Of a stretch of 7,279 nucleotides of DNA, positions 1 through 6,020 are shown in pieces. Every line of letters starts with the position of its first letter. The stretch's first letter is position 1. The translations under genes and the position numbers were made by a program. The notes under the pieces were generated by a model. The model made no database searches and had not been told where the DNA came from. It saw nothing but the letters and a program-made list of their open reading frames with translations. Origin of the DNA: Candidatus Latescibacter anaerobius SCGC AAA252-E07 (GTDB lineage: Bacteria; Latescibacterota; Latescibacteria; Latescibacterales; Latescibacteraceae); the NCBI GenBank assembly GCA_000403035.1, contig AQSL01000153.1, positions 13,738 through 21,016 of the forward strand, written 5' to 3'.

Positions 1-2
1 TT

Positions 3-776
3 CCGATGTTTCTGATTCCCTGGTGGGCTGAAAAAACAATAAAAACGAACCATAACATGGAATTACAGAAAAGCATCGCATATTCTACTGCAAACGGTTA
101 CTACTATATTCGGCTGATTGATAATATCATGGATGGTGATAATCAGGAAGACAACAACCTTTTAACCACGCTCAATTTTTTTCATACAGAATTCCAATCT
201 TCATATTTTCAATACTTTCCTGCAAATCACCGATTTTGGATTGATTTCAAAGAACATTGGTTCCATTCCGGCGATTGCGCTATGCAGGATGCAATATTAA
301 CAGAGTTGAACGAAGAACAATTTAAGCAGATCGCAGCTCAGAAAGTGTGTGCGGTGAAGATTCCTGTTGCCGCTGTATTCTATTATCATGATTATTCCGA
401 TTTAATTCAAATTTGGTGTCGTTTAATTGATCTCATCGGCTGTTGGCATCAAATGATGAATGATCTCTTCGACTGGAATAAAGATTTAATGCATCATACC
501 ACAACCTACTTTCTTTCAGAAGCTAATCGCCTAAAGAATGATCATGAAACAGTTTTTGATTGGGTAGCACGAGAAGGATTTAACTGGGGCTGTCAGGTTG
601 TGATCATATGGGCGTCAGAACTGAAAAAAATGGCGCTGAACCTTGAAAGCCAAGAGATGTTTGATTACTTTAAAACAAGAGAAGAGATGTTCTTGAAACG
701 AAAAGGGGACGTTTTAAAAGGTTTTGAGAGTCTGGTTCAATTAATATCAAAATTCCGTGAACAAAAAGTGGAATAG
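3..776 (+). CDS. Class I isoprenoid-synthase-fold protein, 5' partial
   Basis: The frame is open to the left edge, so the true start probably lies outside the window. Residue numbers here count from the ATG at 6. Two metal-binding motifs typical of all-alpha class I isoprenoid synthases are visible: D39-N-I-M-D43 followed by G-D45 (first Asp-rich motif, DxxxD), and G145-x3-Q149-x2-N152-D153-x2-D156-x3-D160 (second motif). A Lys at 118 (AVKIP) sits where prenyl synthases keep a substrate-binding KT motif. In the family these residues hold Mg2+ and a prenyl diphosphate. The first motif normally lies some 80-110 residues from the start but here is at 39, which supports N-terminal loss at the edge. 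The second motif lies between the DDxxD of prenyl elongases and the NDxxSxxxE of terpene cyclases, so the sequence does not settle whether this is an elongase, a cyclase or a non-catalytic homologue. No signal peptide or membrane segment is seen. The stop is 2 bp before the next gene, so co-translation is likely. Confidence 0.72.
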   Translation, partial: PMFLIPWWAEKTIKTNHNMELQKSIAYSTANGYYYIRLIDNIMDGDNQEDNNLLTTLNFFHTEFQSSYFQYFPANHRFWIDFKEHWFHSGDCAMQDAILTELNEEQFKQIAAQKVCAVKIPVAAVFYYHDYSDLIQIWCRLIDLIGCWHQMMNDLFDWNKDLMHHTTTYFLSEANRLKNDHETVFDWVAREGFNWGCQVVIIWASELKKMALNLESQEMFDYFKTREEMFLKRKGDVLKGFESLVQLISKFREQKVE

Positions 777-778
777 CA

Positions 779-2446
779 ATGGCAGATAATCTTTTTCAAT
801 TTGCTCAGCAGTGTTTTAATCAGACCATCAGAGAAATCGCTGCTTATGGAATAAAAGTGAATCCTCAAATGGATCTACGGCGGGGGAAAGGGATGTTGTG
901 TTGTTATAATCTTGATGATGGTCATATCTATTTTTCGCCCCCTGATTTTTCCGCGGCAACAGGTAAGCTGCATCTCCTCTTTTTACGTTCTTTGCTTGCA
1001 TGTGAAAGCGACGACGAGGTTTTTGACATCTTTTATCTGTTACTCCCATATGTTATAAACCATGAAATAGGGCATCATCTCCGTCAATATTATGGCTTGT
1101 TCGGTAAGGATCTATGGCTGGAAGAACAGATTGCCGACCAATTTGCTTGTGCCATGACGAAGAGGCGACTTTCCCCAGAGAAAAAAAAGAAAGCTCAATT
1201 CTATCTTGAACGGGCAGTCAAAGATCTGTCGAAAAGATTAGGAATTCAAGGCAGCGGTGCAGAGACCTACTATGATATGTGGCAGGCTCTGGATATGGAA
1301 GGGCATCTTGAAGATACATCCCGCCAGCACATTCAACTTGCGCAGAAATTGTTTGCCATTGATCCACTTAAGATTTTACAAACCCATCATAAAATAGATA
1401 TTTCTCAATGGTTAACAAAACGAACACAAGGAATAGAGGAAATTAACGAACAATACGCATTAGATGCCGTTCGTTACATCTATCATCAGATGCAATGGAT
1501 GTATATGAGTCTGATTTCTCCTGAGCTCCATTACATTGACGCCTTTGCCTGTGAACATCTGCAACTTCAAATACCGCTCCTTCCAAGTATTTCCACGGAA
1601 CCAACTCAAAATGACATGGGAATCTTAGCGTGTTTTAAAGCATATAAAGATACATTAGGAGTTTCAACAACAGCAAACCAGTATTTTTATAAACGCTATC
1701 GTTCGCTTCTAATCGCCAGACTGGAATCAGCAATACATCGAGCATCAGATAAAAGGATATCTCAAGGTTATAAATTTCTTTTGCAAACTTATCAGGGCGA
1801 AGAACAGAATCTTGACATTTTAAAGTATGTTTACCATCTTGTTCCTCCATATCTTCAACGACTCTTACCGAATCACATCAGTAAAAATCCGCTTCTTAAA
1901 GACACTTTAGAAGAGCAACTCCCAACTGAGACGGATCGTCGTATTTGGCAGCATCTTGTCCTAAAACAGGAAGATGAAGCTGCAGCCAATACACTATCAA
2001 GGTTAGCAATCCTTGAACATACCGAAATTTTCAGGTATTTACCCGCAGAAGTGGGTTTGGAAATAACAAATACTATCTCCCGTGTTCTGCTCTCTCCTGG
2101 TGAGACGATTATTTGGCAAGGAGATGAATATCAAGATGTCTATATATTATTTAATGGACAGCTGGAGGTGTTAATCTCCCAAGATGGCAATGAGAGACAG
2201 GTTGGTATCATCAAAGAGGGAGAGGCATTTGGGGAAATGTCGTTTTTTTTAAACAAACCAAGAAACGCAAATGTCAGGGCTTCTTTGGCATCAGAATGTT
2301 TTATATTGAAAGCTACTGATTTATATCTCTTCGCATATAAATATCCTTCAGTAATTATGGAAATGGCGAAAACTTTGGCACATCGATTGGCAGAAATGAA
2401 TACAAAAGTTGGAAGTGACGTTTCCTCGGATACTGTTGATTTATAA
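779..2446 (+). CDS. HExxH metalloprotease-like protein with C-terminal cyclic-nucleotide-binding domain
   Basis: This 555-residue protein has two recognisable ends. Near the N-terminus is H95-E-I-G-H99, followed by E116-x-x-A-D120 (in LWLEEQIADQF), the layout of gluzincin zinc peptidases in which two His and the later Glu bind zinc and Glu96 is catalytic. From about 413 to 545 lies a CRP-type cyclic-nucleotide-binding beta-roll: LSPGETIIWQGDE, then a phosphate-binding cassette F484-G-E486-M...R495-N-A. Glu486 and Arg495 match the residues that hold ribose and phosphate in CRP. No helix-turn-helix follows, so it is not a CRP-type transcription factor. The middle (about 130-410) is helical and unrecognised. 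No signal peptide is visible, which suggests a cytosolic protein. The ATG is 2 bp after the upstream stop with only a weak GTGGA ribosome site, consistent with translational coupling. A nucleotide-gated protease that cleaves the small peptide encoded downstream is an inference; the zinc motif could also be structural. Confidence 0.75.
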   Translation: MADNLFQFAQQCFNQTIREIAAYGIKVNPQMDLRRGKGMLCCYNLDDGHIYFSPPDFSAATGKLHLLFLRSLLACESDDEVFDIFYLLLPYVINHEIGHHLRQYYGLFGKDLWLEEQIADQFACAMTKRRLSPEKKKKAQFYLERAVKDLSKRLGIQGSGAETYYDMWQALDMEGHLEDTSRQHIQLAQKLFAIDPLKILQTHHKIDISQWLTKRTQGIEEINEQYALDAVRYIYHQMQWMYMSLISPELHYIDAFACEHLQLQIPLLPSISTEPTQNDMGILACFKAYKDTLGVSTTANQYFYKRYRSLLIARLESAIHRASDKRISQGYKFLLQTYQGEEQNLDILKYVYHLVPPYLQRLLPNHISKNPLLKDTLEEQLPTETDRRIWQHLVLKQEDEAAANTLSRLAILEHTEIFRYLPAEVGLEITNTISRVLLSPGETIIWQGDEYQDVYILFNGQLEVLISQDGNERQVGIIKEGEAFGEMSFFLNKPRNANVRASLASECFILKATDLYLFAYKYPSVIMEMAKTLAHRLAEMNTKVGSDVSSDTVDL

Positions 2447-2508
2447 AAAAGGATCTGTTTCGATTTCAGGTCATTGCAAACTTAAATAAAATACTTGAAA
2501 AAACTCTT

Positions 2509-3420
2509 ATGTTAAATACTAAGTCACAATATGTTTTTTCTGATATTTTCAAAGTTTTTTTAGAAGGACCACCTAAACCAATTGGAGTAATTATTGATAT
2601 TACCAATAGGTGTAATCTTAAGTGTAAACATTGCTATTTTTGGAGAGAGAATTATAAAACAGAATTGGGTGATACAGCATGGATAGATAGAATAAAAGAA
2701 GTTAAAAAACAATACAAAAGCATTCAGCAAGCTTCATGGTGCGGTGGAGAGCCTTTATTAAGAAAAGAGCTGATTGAGAAAGGAATGAAATTTTTCCGTT
2801 ATAATGTGATTCAAACCAACGGCACGTTTCCATTACCAAAATGGAAGAACTGTGCATTTAAAGTTTCTGTTGATGGCACCAGAGAATTACATGAAATTAT
2901 TAGAGGGAAAGGAACTTATGACAAGATTAGACAAAATATAAACAACGGAAGTACTAATAAAATTGATATCGCTTGCATAATTAACAAATTGAATTACGAA
3001 TACATAGAAAATATGATTAAAGAATGGTACAATACAAATGTAAATGCAATCCATTTTAGTTTTTATTCCCCAACAAAAACTGATACTGATTACAATTTAT
3101 TGTTGGATTTTCAATTAAGAGATAAAATTATTGAAAGTCTAAAATCACTGAGAAAAAAGTATGGAAACTTTATTTTACCGACAAATAATGTTCTTAATCT
3201 GATGTTATCGGAAAATTGTGAGAAAACTACTTCAAACTGTCCATTTAGATATATAATTGTCTGCCTTGATCCCAATGGAATTCCTAAAAAGTGTCCTGCT
3301 GGTGACCAAGGAATCTGTTCAGAATGTGGACACTCACTTCCTTTTGTTATTGAAGCATTAGAGAATACAAGGTTGGCGGTGCGACGGTTGGGCGATGCCA
3401 TCAAATCTGATAATAGCTAA
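2509..3420 (+). CDS. Radical SAM protein with Cys-rich C-terminal (SPASM/twitch-like) region; putative peptide maturase
   Basis: The 303-residue protein carries the radical SAM signature C35-x3-C39-x2-C42 (RCNLKCKHC) for the SAM-bound 4Fe-4S cluster, the GGEP motif at 79-82 and VSVDG at 119-123. Its C-terminus holds six further cysteines (237, 244, 252, 262, 270, 273), including CPAGDQGICSEC, which fits an auxiliary Fe-S cluster of SPASM or twitch type. Such proteins usually modify peptides or anchor substrates through radical chemistry; the substrate cannot be read from the sequence. The next gene encodes a small leader-like peptide 44 bp downstream, the usual layout of maturase and precursor. 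ATG 2509 is the first ATG, but its ribosome site is poor. The frame is open back to 2440, so a non-ATG start further up is possible; an AAGGA lies at 2449-2453. No RRE-like domain is obvious. The gene is AT-rich by eye compared with its upstream neighbours. Confidence 0.85.
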   Translation: MLNTKSQYVFSDIFKVFLEGPPKPIGVIIDITNRCNLKCKHCYFWRENYKTELGDTAWIDRIKEVKKQYKSIQQASWCGGEPLLRKELIEKGMKFFRYNVIQTNGTFPLPKWKNCAFKVSVDGTRELHEIIRGKGTYDKIRQNINNGSTNKIDIACIINKLNYEYIENMIKEWYNTNVNAIHFSFYSPTKTDTDYNLLLDFQLRDKIIESLKSLRKKYGNFILPTNNVLNLMLSENCEKTTSNCPFRYIIVCLDPNGIPKKCPAGDQGICSECGHSLPFVIEALENTRLAVRRLGDAIKSDNS

Positions 3421-3449
3421 AGGATTTCCCAAGATAATATTTGAGTTGG

Positions 3450-3460
3450 AAGGAGGTGAT
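3450..3460 (+). promoter_or_regulatory. Near-perfect Shine-Dalgarno that fixes the start of the small peptide gene
   Basis: AAGGAGGTGAT is an uninterrupted 11-base complement to the 3' end of 16S rRNA. Its AGGAGG core ends 8 bases before the ATG at 3465. This decides the start codon against the longer in-frame TTG at 3441. It is by far the strongest ribosome site in the window and suggests that the peptide is made in excess over the enzymes encoded upstream. Confidence 0.85.
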
Positions 3461-3464
3461 ACCT

Positions 3465-3665
3465 ATGGCTGATTTATCCATGTTAGTGAACAAAGTTCTT
3501 TCAGATAAGGATTTTGCTCAAGGTTTATTAAATGACCCTGAAGGAACATTGCGAAAAATTGATATTGAGCCAACAGCTGAAATAATTGAGGCTTTAAAGG
3601 GGTTAGACCTTAAATCACTTCAAGATTTAGCAGCAGCGTTCGGCAAAAAAGGAGTCGCTCTTTAA
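3465..3665 (+). CDS. NHLP-clan (Os1348-like) small peptide, candidate RiPP precursor or carrier
   Basis: This is a 66-residue protein whose pattern (LVNKVLSDKDFAQGLLNDPE, then IEPTAEIIEALKGLD, then LKSLQDLAAAF) matches the helical leader found in nitrile-hydratase-leader-like peptides and the related Os1348 / LigA-like short proteins. Hallmarks are a D-x-x-F-x-x-x-L-L-x-D-P-E motif at 14-26 and an E-x-I-x-A-L-K turn-helix near 39-45. Peptides of this clan are typically RiPP precursors: the leader is bound by the modifying enzyme and a short C-terminal core is altered. Here the tail after the leader is only about ten residues (FGKKGVAL and neighbours). It has no Cys, Ser or Thr, so lanthionine, thiazole or sactionine chemistry is not possible there. 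There is no Gly-Gly cleavage site; Ala56-Ala58 and the Gly60 region are the only small-residue sites. It follows the radical SAM gene by 44 bp and has an exceptionally strong ribosome site. Assignment to the clan is from the pattern only; a stand-alone carrier or LigA-like structural protein remains possible. Confidence 0.72.
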   Translation: MADLSMLVNKVLSDKDFAQGLLNDPEGTLRKIDIEPTAEIIEALKGLDLKSLQDLAAAFGKKGVAL

Positions 3666-3697
3666 AAAAATATGAAAAGTCAGCTTTAATAAAAGAG

Positions 3698-3730
3698 AGG
3701 GCAGTTAGCATATTTTCTACTGCCCTTTAT
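3698..3730. terminator. Intrinsic terminator, probably bidirectional
   Basis: AGGGCAGTTAG (3698-3708) pairs with CTACTGCCCT (3717-3726) in a ten-pair stem with one bulged T and an eight-base loop. On the + strand it is followed by TTTATAATTT, ending the peptide operon 32 bp after its stop codon. On the - strand the stem is followed by CTCTTTTATT, so it can also end the ssrA transcript, which finishes at 3783. The T-tracts are interrupted by other bases on both sides, so efficiency is uncertain. Confidence 0.7.
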
Positions 3731-3782
3731 AATTTGCATTCTTCGGATAAAAGCGTATATAAGTCATTTATAAACAAGTATT

Positions 3783-4142
3783 TGGTGGAGGCGGCGGGAA
3801 TCGAACCCGCGTCCGAAAACAGAGCCACAAGAACTTCTACATGCTTAGTCGATGTTTTTAATCTCGCGAAATTGCCGACCCATCGACAGACCTGTAATTC
3901 CGCCAGCCTTCCTTGAATTTCGCCCCATGATCAAAGGCATGTCACCGGGCTATCCCGTTATTACGGCGTTTCTTCCCCAATGAACGGACACATCAGAGAG
4001 AAACGGGCTGTCTTTTATTTAGGCAGCCATTGCATAATTATAGTCTGCAATTAAAATAATTTTCGATCTTTTTACGAGGTTGATCGAGTCCTCGGCATGC
4101 TGTTCCGGCCACCCTTGTCCCCGTCGAAACCAGGTCGCCCCC
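3783..4142 (-). ncRNA. ssrA: Transfer-messenger RNA (tmRNA)
   Basis: This is a complete one-piece tmRNA of 360 nt. Its 5' GGGGGCG pairs with 3' CGCCTCC to form a seven-base acceptor stem with a G3.U wobble, the identity element for alanyl-tRNA synthetase, and the CCA end is encoded in the DNA. The T arm reads GCGGG-TTCGATT-CCCGC. Just inside the 5' end is CCTGGTTTCGACGGGG, the conserved D-loop-like segment. Pseudoknot 1 is recognisable from GCATGCCGAGG ... CCTCGTAAAAAG, closely matching the E. coli layout, and the segment ACTAAGCATGTAGAA lies near the 3' end. With SmpB, the RNA rescues stalled ribosomes and tags unfinished proteins for degradation. It is transcribed towards the peptide operon and separated from it by the shared hairpin. 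No circular permutation or intron is seen. Confidence 0.96.
4019..4048 (-). other. tmRNA proteolysis-tag reading frame (ADYNYAMAA)
   Basis: After pseudoknot 1 the resume codon is read as GCA at 4048-4046, giving Ala-Asp-Tyr-Asn-Tyr-Ala-Met-Ala-Ala and then TAA. The ending NYA-x-AA matches the usual NYALAA degradation signal, with Met in place of Leu. The frame is open upstream, so the resume position is inferred from family alignment: GCA is the standard first codon, and an A stands at position -4 before it as in E. coli. Nine residues is at the short end for such tags. The terminal Ala-Ala needed for ClpXP recognition is kept. Confidence 0.88.
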
Positions 4143-4153
4143 TTTGTATATAT

Positions 4154-4184
4154 ATAATATCGCAATAATCTTACGTATTGTCAA
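4154..4184 (-). promoter_or_regulatory. Sigma-70-type promoter of ssrA
   Basis: On the - strand a perfect TTGACA (4184-4179) is followed by TATTAT (4159-4154) at a spacing of 19, or by the overlapping GATATT (4161-4156) at a spacing of 17, within an AT-only stretch. The first base of mature tmRNA lies 11 bases beyond the TATTAT box, so transcription would begin at or just before the mature 5' end. A strong promoter is expected for this abundant RNA. It lies in the 139-bp gap after the truncated CBM9/DUF5916 gene; nothing else was recognised in that gap. Confidence 0.72.
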
Positions 4185-4281
4185 TGTAAATAAAACATTC
4201 GGTTGTCAGATGTCAGCCGTACTTTTCAACCATTATCGTGCTTTTTTTGTGCCGCTGAGAGCTGCATGTTTCACACTTCCT

Positions 4282-5964
4282 TTAATGCGCCTCGAGCCAG
4301 TTTTTGCCGTAGCTTACATCTACTACAAGACGGTTTCGAAAATCTTTTTCGTATCGTTTGAATTCCTCCGAATAATTCAATTGGTATTCCCATTTTTTGA
4401 GAAAATTAACTGACAGTTCATTTTGACCTTCCCAGCTTCTTAAAACACCACTCTGACTCCAGTACCTATTATAGTTTATTTTTGGCACAATATCTTCAAT
4501 ACCGTATTTATTAATCCAGAAATTTCTGTTTATACTCGTATCAAATTCTCTTCGGTCATCATCCCTGATGAATCCGATGCCATTCATGTTTTCCATTACT
4601 CCCTCACCGAAATGTGAATACCGAACATGAAAATGGGAAAACTGAGAATCATAGGAAGGCCTTAAAAAATATGTCCAGGTTCCTTCATCCGCTTCGCCGT
4701 AACTTTTAACAACCTGGGATGTTATCCCCAGAACATCGGTGAAAAACAGTGTAGATACAAGACCGATTGAGCCGCTGTTTTTTCCCAAATACATGCGGTT
4801 TGCTCCAATTACTCCGATATTCGAACCCTGCCTGATTTCCCGGTTGATTCTGAAGACCGAATAGAACGCATCGTTCCCTTTCTGAACATCTGCACCGGCG
4901 GAAGAAGGATCTGACTGTGTTGTCAGGGCATTAACACTCCAGTTATGGATTTTTCCGGTCATCTTAGCGCCCCAGGGAATTTCACCAATTCTCCTGGAAT
5001 AGAACTGCTCTAATCTGGTGGAGTAATTCTCGGTACCTTCCAGGAAAAACGGCCTTTTTTCGGGATATGACAATTCAAATCGTGTGAGATTTACCTGTTC
5101 CACATCAGCTTCAATCGTGGCAAAATCAGGATTTACCGTCGCTTCAATACCGAGATTGCGGGAAAGGCTGTATCTTATATCTACTCCGAATTTTTCTTCC
5201 GGTTTTTCATTTTTTTGAAACCGGGACTGACCGTACGGTATTATGGTATATCTTTTCACAGACAGGTCACGAAGATCCAGATTGCTCATTCTGCCAAACT
5301 GGGATACCCTGTCCGGGTTTGTAAGATTTCCTATCCAGAAGCTCCTTTCAACATTTCGTGCAATTCTACGCTCAACATTAAATCCCCATATCGCGTCTTT
5401 TGCGTTGAATTTAATCGTTTCGAAAGGTATCGCAATCTCACATGTCCAGCCATCTGAATTTATACTGCATGCCGATTCCCAGCTACCGTCCCATCTAATG
5501 TCGTCTGTTCCCCCGTTATCGGCAAGTTTCCCGTCCTGCTGTGTCCCGAGAGGATTGACTCCAAAGTAATAACAGTTGCTCTTATCATGAAATGTATCAA
5601 GTAAAAGTACCGTTGCATCCTCTCTCATAAAAAAGCCGTCACGTTTTGTTGTTATTGCGGTAATTCTTTCCGGCTCAGGGTCTTTACAGTCAATGCCAAA
5701 ATAAATCATTCTGTTAGTATAAAGGATTTTCACCATCGTTTTAAACGATTCGGGAGCACCATAAACCGGTTTAAATTGAATAAAATCCGTGATACATTCC
5801 GCTTGTTTCCACTCATCTTCATCGAAAACACCATCGATTGTAAGAGAACTATTGATTCGCACTGCTTTGATCTCCTGGGGCAGACAATTGCGGGGAATCA
5901 ATACAATAATAAATGGTATAACTACTAAAATAATAAGGAGGTTAGTTTTAAAAGCAGAGTACAT
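4282..5964 (-). CDS. CBM9-like/DUF5916 outer-membrane protein, apparently C-terminally truncated
   Basis: This 560-residue protein begins with a hydrophobic signal segment (about residues 8-24) and a start supported by GGAG six bases before the ATG. Residues about 38-225 form a carbohydrate-binding family 9-like beta-sandwich (LTIDGVFDEDEW, VNPLGTQQDG, GWTCEIAIPF, WGFNVERRI). From about 235 it continues into the DUF5916 beta-barrel, with the family landmarks NPDFATIEAD (278-287), YPEKRPFFLEG (300-310) and FYSRRIG (321-327). Such proteins are exported and are thought to sit in the outer membrane; their substrate is not established, and here it cannot be told. Family members usually exceed 700 residues. 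This one stops at NRLVVDVSYGKNWLEAH, within what should be the barrel, and lacks a terminal aromatic residue. The other two frames downstream do not resume recognisable family sequence. It follows the second radical SAM gene by 56 bp on the same strand. A pseudogene or a naturally short variant are both possible. Confidence 0.82.
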   Translation of the reverse strand: MYSAFKTNLLIILVVIPFIIVLIPRNCLPQEIKAVRINSSLTIDGVFDEDEWKQAECITDFIQFKPVYGAPESFKTMVKILYTNRMIYFGIDCKDPEPERITAITTKRDGFFMREDATVLLLDTFHDKSNCYYFGVNPLGTQQDGKLADNGGTDDIRWDGSWESACSINSDGWTCEIAIPFETIKFNAKDAIWGFNVERRIARNVERSFWIGNLTNPDRVSQFGRMSNLDLRDLSVKRYTIIPYGQSRFQKNEKPEEKFGVDIRYSLSRNLGIEATVNPDFATIEADVEQVNLTRFELSYPEKRPFFLEGTENYSTRLEQFYSRRIGEIPWGAKMTGKIHNWSVNALTTQSDPSSAGADVQKGNDAFYSVFRINREIRQGSNIGVIGANRMYLGKNSGSIGLVSTLFFTDVLGITSQVVKSYGEADEGTWTYFLRPSYDSQFSHFHVRYSHFGEGVMENMNGIGFIRDDDRREFDTSINRNFWINKYGIEDIVPKINYNRYWSQSGVLRSWEGQNELSVNFLKKWEYQLNYSEEFKRYEKDFRNRLVVDVSYGKNWLEAH

Positions 5965-5967
5965 TAA

Positions 5968-5978
5968 TCACTCCATTT
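5968..5978 (-). promoter_or_regulatory. Ribosome binding site of the CBM9/DUF5916 gene
   Basis: On the - strand GGAGTG stands with GGAG ending six bases before the ATG at 5964. It supports that start, which also places the hydrophobic signal segment right at the N-terminus. No promoter was recognised in the 56-bp gap, consistent with co-transcription with the radical SAM gene upstream. Confidence 0.65.
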
Positions 5979-6020
5979 AAACAATTTTTTATGAATTCGG
6001 TATTATTTTCCCGGTTCGAT

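Noticed and set aside
3441..3464. Eight-codon extension of the small peptide to TTG 3441
   Set aside because: The extension would read through the near-perfect Shine-Dalgarno that is placed correctly for ATG 3465.
3734..3916. 60-codon + strand frame containing LVEAAGIEPAS
   Set aside because: This is the familiar false protein produced by reading the antisense of a tRNA-like 3' end; the stretch is the ssrA gene.
4204..4216. Short tandem TGTCAGA/TGTCAG
   Set aside because: Two copies of a six-base unit are expected by chance and show no context suggesting a repeat array or operator.
4144..4413. 89-codon + strand frame between ssrA and the CBM9/DUF5916 gene
   Set aside because: It overlaps the ssrA promoter and the antisense of the DUF5916 C-terminus, has no ribosome site and no recognisable pattern.
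5215..5569. Two overlapping + strand frames of 80 and 108 codons
   Set aside because: Both are antisense shadows of the CBM9/DUF5916 coding region, which has clear family motifs on the other strand.
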